A stretch of 64,000 nucleotides of DNA from JAEUIX01 sp046156035 (lineage in GTDB: Bacteria > Planctomycetota > Phycisphaerae > Phycisphaerales > UBA1924): assembly GCA_046156035.1 (NCBI GenBank), contig JBJXEW010000003.1, positions 60,011-124,010 on the forward strand, written 5' to 3'. A model generated the notes under the pieces. It was not told the DNA's origin. It made no database searches and saw only the letters and a program-made list of their open reading frames with translations. Every line of letters begins with the position of its first letter. The stretch's first letter is position 1. The translations under genes were made by a program, and so were the position numbers. Positions 33,714 to 42,095 of the stretch are shown piece after piece.

Positions 33714-34503
33714 CCCGCCAACCCGTGCCGCGCACCTGCTGGGGGTCGCCTGCGCACTCTGCTGCCTGGGCTGTGCGGGAAGAGCGGTTGAGTGGCCGCT
33801 GCCGACCTACCCGACGATGTCGGACGAGGAGTCCCTCCGGGTGATCGCGCTGCGCCAGGCCCGGATCACCACCGTCTCGGCACAGTGCGACATCTTGCTG
33901 ACAGATGCGGACGGTCAGCGCGTACACCTTGACGGCGTGTTGCTCGCCATGCCGCTGGCACCAACCGGGCCACGCGTTAGGCTGCGGGCGTGGAAACTTG
34001 GCCGGCCCGTGTTCGACCTCACGCTCACCGACGGCACAGCGTGGCTCATTGCGCCGGAGAACGCGCCCTTGAACGACCGGGGCACGCCCTCGTCCGGCCT
34101 CCCCCCACCCCCGGCAGACGCTGCGGCCAGCCCTGCCCGGCGAATCGGGGCAGCGCTGGACCGCATCGGTCCTCGGTTCTTTCAGGCCGCAACGGTGGTG
34201 CGCTCATCGCCCGAGACGATCACGGCCACTGGTGCCGGGGCCGACAGCACCACGTGCGAGATCGATCGGGTCACGCTGACACCGCGCCGGTTCATCCCAG
34301 GCGGTGCAACGGACAGTGCTGGCACCGCCAGCGACCTGCGCCTGAGCGAGTACCGGCTGATTGGTGAGATCGTGTGGGCCCACCGGCTTCGCCTGAACGG
34401 CCCGGGCGGGGCAGCCGACGTGTTGATGTCCGACGTGGAACTCAACGGCGACCTTCCCCCCGGCGCGTTCACACCCCCGGTTCGGGCCCGGCGATTCCCA
34501 TGA
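33700..34503 (+). CDS. LolB-like lipoprotein of the polyene-type cluster
   Basis: A 267-residue predicted lipoprotein with a short signal and lipobox CLGC (about residues 22-26). The mature part has strands such as VSAQCDILLTDADGQRVHLDGV and LRAWKLGRPVFDLTLTDGTA, which suggest a LolB/LolA-like half-barrel for lipid binding. GTG 33700 starts within the end of the adenylase gene (14-bp overlap), with GGGAA upstream. Its stop overlaps the exporter start (ATGA). Probably an outer-membrane acceptor of the exported lipid; inference from position. Confidence 0.68.
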   Translation: MASADPPTRAAHLLGVACALCCLGCAGRAVEWPLPTYPTMSDEESLRVIALRQARITTVSAQCDILLTDADGQRVHLDGVLLAMPLAPTGPRVRLRAWKLGRPVFDLTLTDGTAWLIAPENAPLNDRGTPSSGLPPPPADAAASPARRIGAALDRIGPRFFQAATVVRSSPETITATGAGADSTTCEIDRVTLTPRRFIPGGATDSAGTASDLRLSEYRLIGEIVWAHRLRLNGPGGAADVLMSDVELNGDLPPGAFTPPVRARRFP

Positions 34504-37208
34504 CCGAGCGTCGCGCCTCGCCTCAACCCGTCGATTCGGCCATGCCCCTGGAGGCCGCCGCGAGCATGGCCCGGTGGAGCGCCCGCCACCCGGTGGTCGT
34601 CATCACGGTCTGGGGCATCGCGCTGGTCCTCGCGTGCTTTCCGCTCAGCCGCCTCACCATCTCAGGCTCGCTCCCCGCGATGCTCGGCCAGAGCGCGCGA
34701 GCCGCCGCCGCAACCCAGCGCATCACCAGCGGATTGCAGACCGGCGACGACCTGCTGGTCGTGGCCGAGGTTGCACCTGAGCAGGCCGGGCCACACGGCA
34801 GCCCGTCCGCGGACGCCGCGAAACGCGACCTCGCCGCCTTTGCGCGGCGCTTCACGTCGTCCATCATGGGCGACCCCGCCGCGGCGGGACTGGTGGCGAC
34901 CGTGCATTCCGGCACCCCAGACGCCCTGGTCCGCTACGCCCGTGAGGTGGCCCTGCCCAGCGCCGCGTTCTTCCTGACCCAGGCCCAGTTCGAGGCGGCA
35001 CTGCGGAAGTTGCAGCCCGATGAGATTCGTGCACAAATTTCCCGCAACGAGTCTCTGGTGGCGGCGGCGGGGCCCGCGGCGGGCGCGCTGAGCGCTCAGG
35101 TTCTCCGCGACCCGCTCCGCCTCTTCGAGGTTGCGCGGCCCGAGGGCGGCTCGGGGCTCGATTTCCCGCAGTTTGGCGGCGCGGTCCAAGTGGAAGCGCT
35201 CATCCAGAACCACGATTCCGCACCCGCTCCGGGAGCGCCCGCCCCCGAACTCTCCGCCGACGAGCGCGCGATCCTCATCCGCGTCGGCAGTGTCGAGCCG
35301 GCCGGTAACCTCGATGTCGCGCGTCGCCTGGTTGACCTTGCCACCCACCACACGGGGCGTGCGAACACCTCGCATCTGCGCGTGCATATCGGTGGCCCGG
35401 CCGCGATCGCGGCCGCCGCGGCGCGGGCGATGCGACGGGATGCATTGTGGGCGACGGGCATCTCCGTGGCCCTCGTGGCGGTGCTGTTCGCGGTGTTCTA
35501 CCGGCGTTGGTCCGCCGCGCTGCTCGTAGGTGGCGCGGCGTGCGCGGGCATGTTCGTGGGTGTGGGCTCAGTGGCTGTTTTTCTTGATGAGGTCTCACCG
35601 GTCGGGGCCATGGTGGCGGCATTGCTGGTCGGGCTGGGCACGGATTACGGCATCCATTTTCTTTCGCACTACGACGGCGCGCGCGCAGCAGGGCACGGCA
35701 GCGCAGAGGCCGCAGCCCGGACCGCCCGGCAGATGGCCGTTCCGATCGCCACCAACTGCCTCACGAGCATCTTTGGGTTCGCGTCGCTCTGGCCGTCGCA
35801 GATCAAGATGCTCAGTGACTTTGCCGCCCTGGGCGGGGCGGGGCTGCTCGGGGCGCTGGTGGCGGTCTTCTTGCTGTTGCCCGCAGTGCTGAGCGTTGCG
35901 GACCGGAACCAACCCCACCGCGCCTCAGGCATCCACGGCCTGGGCAGGGTCGCCGACATGATCGCCCGCCGGCCCCGTTCGGGCACGGTGGTCTGCGGCG
36001 TGGCGCTCGCCACGGCCGTGCTGGCCGCCGCGGGCCAAGGCTTTTCGCTGCGCTTGGAGCCCGACGTGTCGGTGTTGCACCCACGCCCCAACCCGGCCCT
36101 GGATGCCACGCGGTTCATCATGGAGCGATTTGTCGGCCGGGGCGAGGTCGTGCCCATCGAGGTCGAGAGCCCGTCGCCCGAGGGGCTGGTGGCCGCGGCC
36201 CACGACACCGCCAACGCAATCCGTGGCGCAAGCCCGCCCCTTCCGGGCTTGGTCCGGGTCACGGGGCTGCATCAACTGGTGCCCGACCCGCGGACGGCAC
36301 CGGGCAGGGCGGCCCGCCTCGCCGCGTTTGATAGCGCCCGCGCGTTCGCGGCGTTCGATCAGGCGCTCGACGCGAGTGCCTTCGACCCGACGGCCTATGC
36401 CGGGTACCGGCGGCGGTTGACTTCGCTCCTTGCCGCGCACGAACCCCCGACGATCGCGGACGTAATGTCCGTTCCGGCCCTCTCGCAGCGTGTGCTTGTT
36501 CGCACGGCGGCGGGCGGTTCTCGCCCGCCACCGGCGCGCACGGTCCTGCTCGTGTTGTTCGCACAACCGCTGGCCGACCGGGCCGTTCGCACGGCCACGA
36601 TCGGTGCGCTGACGGCCAGCCTGAACGCCCAGCCTGGCGCAACCGTGGCCGGGTTCGCGGCCGTTGCAGATGAACTCGATGCCGCCGTGCGGGCCGACCT
36701 GCCACGTTCGGTGGCGCTCTCGATCGGGCTGGTGCTCATGTGGCTGCTCATGGTTTTTCGCCGACCGCTCGACGTGCTGCTCGCCCTCCTCCCGCTGGTG
36801 TTCGCGGGCGGCACCACCGTGCTCTTTATGATGGCCACACGCCAGAGCCTGAACCCGATAAACTGCATAGCCATCCCCCTGCTTGACGGCATTGCCGTTG
36901 ACGCCGGGGTGTTCCTCGTGGCGGCCGCTCGTACGCACGGCACAACCCGTACCGGCCTCGTCAATCACCTGCGCTCGACCACGCACGCCGTGATCCTCGC
37001 CGCGGCCACCACGTTCACGGCGTTCATGGCCCTAGGCATGAGCCACACACCTGCGATCCGGTCACTCGGCATGGTGGCCTCTGTGGGCATCATCGCCGCG
37101 CTGGGCGCGGCCCTGCTGCTGCTGATGCCGATCCTGATCCTCCGGGCGTCGCCGGTGTCCGCGGCGAAGGCTCCGCAGGCTTCAGTCCCATCCCGGTCCG
37201 GTCCATAG
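34500..37208 (+). CDS. MMPL/RND-type lipid exporter
   Basis: A 902-residue membrane protein with two repeats, each a large periplasmic loop and a six-helix bundle. Helix 1 is WSARHPVVVITVWGIALVLA. The first bundle has VAALLVGLGTDYGIHFLSHY and the second ILAAATTFTAFMALGMSH; the Asp/Tyr pair in the middle helix is typical of proton-coupled MMPL proteins. Aryl-polyene clusters regularly encode such an exporter for the pigment lipid. The last 119 bp overlap the 3' end of the convergent acyltransferase gene on the other strand. Confidence 0.88.
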   Translation: MTERRASPQPVDSAMPLEAAASMARWSARHPVVVITVWGIALVLACFPLSRLTISGSLPAMLGQSARAAAATQRITSGLQTGDDLLVVAEVAPEQAGPHGSPSADAAKRDLAAFARRFTSSIMGDPAAAGLVATVHSGTPDALVRYAREVALPSAAFFLTQAQFEAALRKLQPDEIRAQISRNESLVAAAGPAAGALSAQVLRDPLRLFEVARPEGGSGLDFPQFGGAVQVEALIQNHDSAPAPGAPAPELSADERAILIRVGSVEPAGNLDVARRLVDLATHHTGRANTSHLRVHIGGPAAIAAAAARAMRRDALWATGISVALVAVLFAVFYRRWSAALLVGGAACAGMFVGVGSVAVFLDEVSPVGAMVAALLVGLGTDYGIHFLSHYDGARAAGHGSAEAAARTARQMAVPIATNCLTSIFGFASLWPSQIKMLSDFAALGGAGLLGALVAVFLLLPAVLSVADRNQPHRASGIHGLGRVADMIARRPRSGTVVCGVALATAVLAAAGQGFSLRLEPDVSVLHPRPNPALDATRFIMERFVGRGEVVPIEVESPSPEGLVAAAHDTANAIRGASPPLPGLVRVTGLHQLVPDPRTAPGRAARLAAFDSARAFAAFDQALDASAFDPTAYAGYRRRLTSLLAAHEPPTIADVMSVPALSQRVLVRTAAGGSRPPPARTVLLVLFAQPLADRAVRTATIGALTASLNAQPGATVAGFAAVADELDAAVRADLPRSVALSIGLVLMWLLMVFRRPLDVLLALLPLVFAGGTTVLFMMATRQSLNPINCIAIPLLDGIAVDAGVFLVAAARTHGTTRTGLVNHLRSTTHAVILAAATTFTAFMALGMSHTPAIRSLGMVASVGIIAALGAALLLLMPILILRASPVSAAKAPQASVPSRSGP

Positions 37209-37860
37209 CCGCGAGAAGGGTTGTGTGGAGGGCCACTAGGGCCTCAACGAGCGCCGCTTCAAGGCGATCACCCAGCACCTCGGGCCGCAGCGGCTCACCA
37301 TAGATGATGCCGTAACGGGAGCGGAACAGCGGCAGCCAACTGCGCGGCCTGCGATAGGCGGCCGAGTCCACGATCACACACGGCACAACGCACGAGCGGC
37401 TGAGGGCGGCGATGCGGCCGATGCCGGGACGGATTCGTCGGGTCGAGACCACCGACTCGTCTCCCGATCGAAGGCCACCTTCGGGGAACATGCCCACCAT
37501 CCGGCCGCGCGAGAGCCTTCCCAAGATGATCCGGACCGTCTTGCTGTCGGGTCGTGTCCGATCGAGCGGAAAAGCGTTGAGCGAGCCGTAGAACCAGGCG
37601 AGGATGGGATTGCGGAAGACCTCCACGATGCTTACAAAGTCAAGCAATCTGGGCGTGTGCGCGATGAGCAGGGCCACGTCGTACGCGCTCTCATGCGTTG
37701 ATGCCAGGATGCAGGCACCCGCGCTGCCGGGACAATCGGGGCCAGTGCGCCGGCCCGCCGCGCGCGGAACATGCTCAACGCCGAGCACAACGGGCATCGC
37801 GCTCAGCCAGAACACCGGCCTGCCCACGAACCGGACGAACCTGTAGAACGCATCACCCAT
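37090..37860 (-). CDS. PlsC-type lysophospholipid acyltransferase
   Basis: A 256-residue acyltransferase with ILASTHESAYDVALL (HxxxxD, catalytic), NAFPLDRTRPDSK and GMFPEGGLRSG (glycerophosphate-binding). A Pro/Ser/Ala tail ends the protein inside the region antisense to the exporter gene. ATG 37860 is chosen, with GCGGAG about ten bases upstream; GTG 37881 is possible. It lies 26 bp after a second acyltransferase gene on the same strand. In such clusters these enzymes attach the polyene or acyl chains to a lipid backbone. Confidence 0.82.
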   Translation of the reverse strand: MGDAFYRFVRFVGRPVFWLSAMPVVLGVEHVPRAAGRRTGPDCPGSAGACILASTHESAYDVALLIAHTPRLLDFVSIVEVFRNPILAWFYGSLNAFPLDRTRPDSKTVRIILGRLSRGRMVGMFPEGGLRSGDESVVSTRRIRPGIGRIAALSRSCVVPCVIVDSAAYRRPRSWLPLFRSRYGIIYGEPLRPEVLGDRLEAALVEALVALHTTLLAAMDRTGMGLKPAEPSPRTPATPGGSGSASAAAGPRPARR

Positions 37861-37886
37861 GGGGCATGGCTCCGCGGGCACCTCGC

Positions 37887-38552
37887 TTACGGGATATCGG
37901 TGTCGCGCAGCCCGGTGCGCGCAAGCAGGTCGTTGTAGGTGCGCACGAACTCGGCTTCCAGCCGATGGGCTGTGTCCAAACGGTCAGCGCGACGGGAGCC
38001 GCTCCCCCGGGCGGGAAGCACCTCGCGACCGAACGCGACCCACACTCGCCCGCGCCGGAAGGGTACCCACGCAGCAGGGCGGTTGAGCGTGTGAGTCCCC
38101 AGCACCACCACCGGCACAATCGGCAGCCGCGCCGCGACGGCGATCGTGCAGGCTCCGTGCTTGATCGGCCCGGCGCGCATGGCCGAGCACGCCCCCTGCG
38201 CCACGCCGCCCTCGGGAAACATGCCCACCACGTCGCCTGCGCGTGCCAGTGCCACCGCCTTGCGCACCGCCGGCAGAGCGTTGCCGAAGCGGTCAACGGG
38301 GAACGCGCCGCCCAGGCGTAGCACCGCCGCGCCCCACCGCCAGCGATAGAACTCCACCCGGGCCATCCATCGGATGCGGCGCCGGAGGATCGCCCCGACA
38401 ATGAATGGCTCGAGGTGGCTGTGGTGCGTGCTGGCCAGGATGAAGCCGCCCGGCCGCTGAGCGCGATCGGCATGAACCACCACGCCGCGGATGCACTGAA
38501 GCCTGATGAATCGGCACGCCAGCCAGCACAACCAGTAGAACGCGGGTATCAC
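37887..38552 (-). CDS. second PlsC-type acyltransferase
   Basis: About 221 residues. It has ILASTHHSHLEPFIVG, where the usual HxxxxD is HHSHLE with Glu in the last place, then GGAFPVDRFGN and GMFPEGGVAQG. The frame is open far upstream without similarity; GTG 38552 starts just before the first hydrophobic helix (FYWLCWLACRFIRL) and is preferred, though it has no clear ribosome site. Paired with the neighbouring acyltransferase, it probably builds the lipid moiety. Divergent from the LpxL-like gene. Confidence 0.75.
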   Translation of the reverse strand: MIPAFYWLCWLACRFIRLQCIRGVVVHADRAQRPGGFILASTHHSHLEPFIVGAILRRRIRWMARVEFYRWRWGAAVLRLGGAFPVDRFGNALPAVRKAVALARAGDVVGMFPEGGVAQGACSAMRAGPIKHGACTIAVAARLPIVPVVVLGTHTLNRPAAWVPFRRGRVWVAFGREVLPARGSGSRRADRLDTAHRLEAEFVRTYNDLLARTGLRDTDIP

Positions 38553-38670
38553 AGGGTTGGTGATGGTACGATTCCGCGCGGCCGACGGCGATCGTGTCTG
38601 AACGTTGGGCGGCCGCCACACCCGTGGCCGAACCGGGTGCTGGCCAACCACACCACGGGCATGACCACGT

Positions 38671-39672
38671 ATGCGCTCAGTCGGCACGCTCGGCCAACCC
38701 GAGAGCAAGTCGCACGCGCCCCACCGTGCCCCGCGTGACGAACGCCTCCACTCCGACCGGCCGCCCGTCGCGGGCCCGCCCCGTGCAGCCTCCCGCCTGC
38801 TGGGCACTTTCTTCGCGCTCGCCGCGAGCTCACCGCAACTGGCCGTCGCCCTGAGGCCCCTCGTGGTGCCGCTCGTGCCGTTATTTTCCGCCGGGATACG
38901 CGCGAGCACACGGTGTAACGCCGGCCGTATTTTCGGCCGGCCGCTGGGACCTGCCGAGCAGCGGGCCTTTACCCGGCAGGTGGTCGCCAACTTTTACGCG
39001 TTCGTTACGGATCTGGGGCGCGTGAGTCGGCTCGCGGCAGATGCCCGCCTGCCCGATGACCTCGTGGGGAACGTCTCCGGCGAGAGCGAGTATCGAGCCG
39101 TCCGGGCCGGCAGGCGGGGCGCCGTGCTTGCCACGGCCCACTTGGGGTCGTTCGAGGCGGGGCTTCTCGCCCTGCGGCGCGTCGAACCGATCGTCCACGT
39201 CGTCTTCAAGCGCGACCCGTGCGCCCCCTTCGAACGGATGCGCTCGGCGCTGCGACGCTCGCTGGGCGTGCGGGAAGCGCCCGTGGACGACGGCTTGCCA
39301 ACATGGCTCCGCCTCCGCGACGCGCTGCTCCGCAACGAGGTGGTCGTGATGCAGGCCGATCGCGCCCTGCCCGGTCAGCAGTCGGCCGTGGTCACCTTTC
39401 TCGGCGGGAGCCTTCGGGTTCCCACCGGCCCGGCCCGACTCGCCCGCCTCACAGGCAGCCCCATCGTGCCCGTCTTCGCGGTGCGGCGCGCCGACGGACG
39501 GCACGACATTCACCTGGGGCGGCCGATCGACGCGAACGAACCGGGCAGCGCAGGGGGCGATGGTGCCGTCCTTGCCCTCGCGCGAGCGATCGAGGCGGTG
39601 GTTGCAAAGCACCCCGCCCAGTGGCTGGTGCTCGACACAGTGTTTGAGGAGGACCGCCGTGCCGGACGCTGA
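38671..39672 (+). CDS. LpxL/HtrB-like acyltransferase
   Basis: A 333-residue protein. After an Arg-rich N-terminus, a hydrophobic segment (LLGTFFALAASSPQLAVAL) precedes the catalytic ATAHLGSFEAG (HxxxxE) and VVMQADRALPG, as in lipid A lauroyltransferases and the acyltransferases of aryl-polyene clusters. The first 37 residues are poorly conserved, so the true start could be later, but no better in-frame codon is seen. Its end overlaps the ketosynthase start by 14 bp, which ties it to polyene synthesis rather than lipid A. Confidence 0.8.
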   Translation: MRSVGTLGQPESKSHAPHRAPRDERLHSDRPPVAGPPRAASRLLGTFFALAASSPQLAVALRPLVVPLVPLFSAGIRASTRCNAGRIFGRPLGPAEQRAFTRQVVANFYAFVTDLGRVSRLAADARLPDDLVGNVSGESEYRAVRAGRRGAVLATAHLGSFEAGLLALRRVEPIVHVVFKRDPCAPFERMRSALRRSLGVREAPVDDGLPTWLRLRDALLRNEVVVMQADRALPGQQSAVVTFLGGSLRVPTGPARLARLTGSPIVPVFAVRRADGRHDIHLGRPIDANEPGSAGGDGAVLALARAIEAVVAKHPAQWLVLDTVFEEDRRAGR

Positions 39673-41962
39673 AGGCACCCGTCGTACAGACGATGACCAG
39701 CGGATTGTGCTGACCGGCATCGGTCTGTGCACGAGCCTGGGGGCTGATGCCGAATCCACGTGGCGGGCGATCCTCAGCGACAGGGTGGGCATCGGCCCGA
39801 TGACCGAGATCGAGTCTCCGCTTCCTATCGGCAGCGAGGGTGGCCAGGCGGCGGCGCTCCCCCCCGACTACCGGCCCGACCTTCCACGGGAAGCCCGCGC
39901 CCTGCGCTGGACCATCGAGCACGCGCTGGCGGACGGCGGCATCAAGGACGCTTATCGGTCCAGCGGGGGGGCAGATCGCCGCTGCGTGATGCTCGGCACG
40001 ACGCTGCACGGTCTGCGCGCGGGTGGACGATTCCTGCGATCCGGCCGGGCCGAGGAACTTCGCATGTTTCTGGCGGGCGCGACGGCGGCTCACGCGCTAG
40101 CGGGGCTGGGGCTTGAAGGCGGCTGCGCCACCACCTGCTCGGCGTGCTCCTCCAGTTTGGGTGCCGTGGCGCTTGGCGCCACGCTGCTGCAATGCGGAAG
40201 GGCCGATCTGGTTGTCGCGGGCGGCTACGACGCGATCAGCGAATACTCATGGGGCGGGTTCAACGCACTCCGCCTCATAGCCCCGGCGGCGCTCAGGCCC
40301 TTCTGCGTCGGCCGGCAGGGGATGAAGGTGGCCGAGGGCTACGGCATTGTCATCCTCGAACGGGCCGCGAGCGCTCGCGCACGTGGGGCACGGGCAATCG
40401 CGTGCCTGAGCGGCTGGGGCGAGTCCGCCGATGCGTATCACCTCACGAAGCCGCACCCCGGAGGCGAGGGGCCGCTCGCCGCCATGCATGCCGCGCTCGC
40501 GCAGGCGGGCATCGCCCCGGGGGCCCTCGGGCTCATCACCGCGCACGCAACCGGCACGTCCGACAACGATGCCGCCGAATTCGCCGCGCTATCGGCCCTG
40601 CTGGGGCCTTGCCTGTCGGCGGTGCCCGTGGTGGCGCACAAGAGCCGGTTGGGCCACACGCTCGGGGGCGCAGGCGCGATCGAATTGGCCCTGGCGGCCA
40701 TGACTCTGCGAGATCAACTCGCCCCTACCACCGCGAACATTACCCCGGCCGATGTCGAGTTTGACGGCCTCAGGGTGCCGACCGGACCCGCGGTAGAGCG
40801 CGAAATCAATCACACCCTGAACATCTCGCTGGGCTTCGGCGGGGCCAACACCTGCGTGGTTCTTTCACACCCCGGAACCACCCCGGCGCCGCCCGCCGCG
40901 CCCGCCGCGCCCGCACCCTTCGCGCACATGCCCTGCATCACGGGCATGGGCATATTGCTGCCCGGGGCGATCGGGCTTGCGGAGTTCGCCGTGCGCGCAG
41001 GCCAAGCGGGACGCACACCCCCATACACCCCGCTGAGCGATGCCGCGCTCGCCGAGTTTTCCACCGCACGGCGGGCCCGCCGGATGAGCCCTTGCGTGAG
41101 GTACGCGCTCGCCGCGGCCGAACTCGCGCTCCGCGATGCCGCGCTGCTCGACGACCACGCACGGCTCGCCACCGCCTCGTGCCTTCTCGGTTCGATGCAC
41201 GGTTCGATCGGTTTCTGCACCGACTATTACTCGCAGATCGTTCGTGAAGGCGTGCTCGCCGCGAACCCGGTGCTCTTCGCGGAGGGCGTTCCCAACGCCC
41301 CCGCGGCTCACATGAGCACCGCCTTCCGCATTCAAGGCTCGTGCCAGATCATCATCGGCGCGCGCACTGCCGGGCTGGACGCGCTGGCGCTCGCGGCCCT
41401 GCGCGTGCAGAGCGGGGCATCGCGGGTGGTGCTGGTGGTCGCCACCGAGGAGCAGAGCGACACGGCCGATGCTGCGTACACCACGCTCGGCCTGCGCGCC
41501 AACACACGCGGCGCGCCCACGGGCTTTACGAGTTCGCACGGGGCCGTCGCCTTCGTGGTCGAAGAGGCGGCATCCGCGGCCGCGCGAGGCGCCCAACCGT
41601 GGGCACGGCTCGGGCGATCGGCCGCGGCCTTTCTCGGACCCGCGGGTGTGCCGCGGGCCGTTGCGCGCGTCTTGGAACGGCTGGGCGCTCCGACCTGTGT
41701 CGTCGCCTCGTCGAACGGTACCTGGCTGGACCGCGCCGAGGCGGCGGGCATCCGGCACCGGTGCCGGTCGCGCACCCAGGTCCTGTCGGCAACCGCGGCG
41801 TTCGGTGAACTGTTCGCGGCAACCCCGCTCGCGGGGATCGCGCAGTCGCTGATCGCCCGGCCCGGCCCGGGGGCGTTCACCTCCCTCTGCACAGACTGGA
41901 ACGGTCCCGCGACCGCGATGAACATCGAACCGGTCGATCGACCGGGGCCGGGCATCGGCTGA
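39659..41962 (+). CDS. fused ketosynthase and chain-length-factor-like protein
   Basis: A 767-residue protein with two thiolase-fold halves. The first (about residues 15-400) is an active-type FabF-like ketosynthase: Cys in TTCSACSSSLGAVALG, His in ITAHATGTSDNDA, and HKSRLGHTLGGAGAIE. After a Pro/Ala linker the second (about 425-760) lacks the nucleophile: the corresponding segment reads GARTAGLDALAL, with Arg where Cys should be, as expected for a chain-length factor. It should elongate the aryl starter with malonyl units. GTG 39659 has GAGGAGG eight bases upstream and overlaps the previous gene by 14 bp. Usually these are two separate genes. Confidence 0.86.
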   Translation: MPDAEGTRRTDDDQRIVLTGIGLCTSLGADAESTWRAILSDRVGIGPMTEIESPLPIGSEGGQAAALPPDYRPDLPREARALRWTIEHALADGGIKDAYRSSGGADRRCVMLGTTLHGLRAGGRFLRSGRAEELRMFLAGATAAHALAGLGLEGGCATTCSACSSSLGAVALGATLLQCGRADLVVAGGYDAISEYSWGGFNALRLIAPAALRPFCVGRQGMKVAEGYGIVILERAASARARGARAIACLSGWGESADAYHLTKPHPGGEGPLAAMHAALAQAGIAPGALGLITAHATGTSDNDAAEFAALSALLGPCLSAVPVVAHKSRLGHTLGGAGAIELALAAMTLRDQLAPTTANITPADVEFDGLRVPTGPAVEREINHTLNISLGFGGANTCVVLSHPGTTPAPPAAPAAPAPFAHMPCITGMGILLPGAIGLAEFAVRAGQAGRTPPYTPLSDAALAEFSTARRARRMSPCVRYALAAAELALRDAALLDDHARLATASCLLGSMHGSIGFCTDYYSQIVREGVLAANPVLFAEGVPNAPAAHMSTAFRIQGSCQIIIGARTAGLDALALAALRVQSGASRVVLVVATEEQSDTADAAYTTLGLRANTRGAPTGFTSSHGAVAFVVEEAASAAARGAQPWARLGRSAAAFLGPAGVPRAVARVLERLGAPTCVVASSNGTWLDRAEAAGIRHRCRSRTQVLSATAAFGELFAATPLAGIAQSLIARPGPGAFTSLCTDWNGPATAMNIEPVDRPGPGIG

Positions 41963-42095
41963 CCCGCGTCGCGTGATCGGCGTAAGGGAGCGCCGGCCCT
42001 CACGCCGGACCTAGCATCATTCCGGCGCCTTCCAAATTCTGTCGGCGCCGCGCGGGCTAGCACGTCAACTTCGGCACGTTTTTCCGGAGCGCCGC

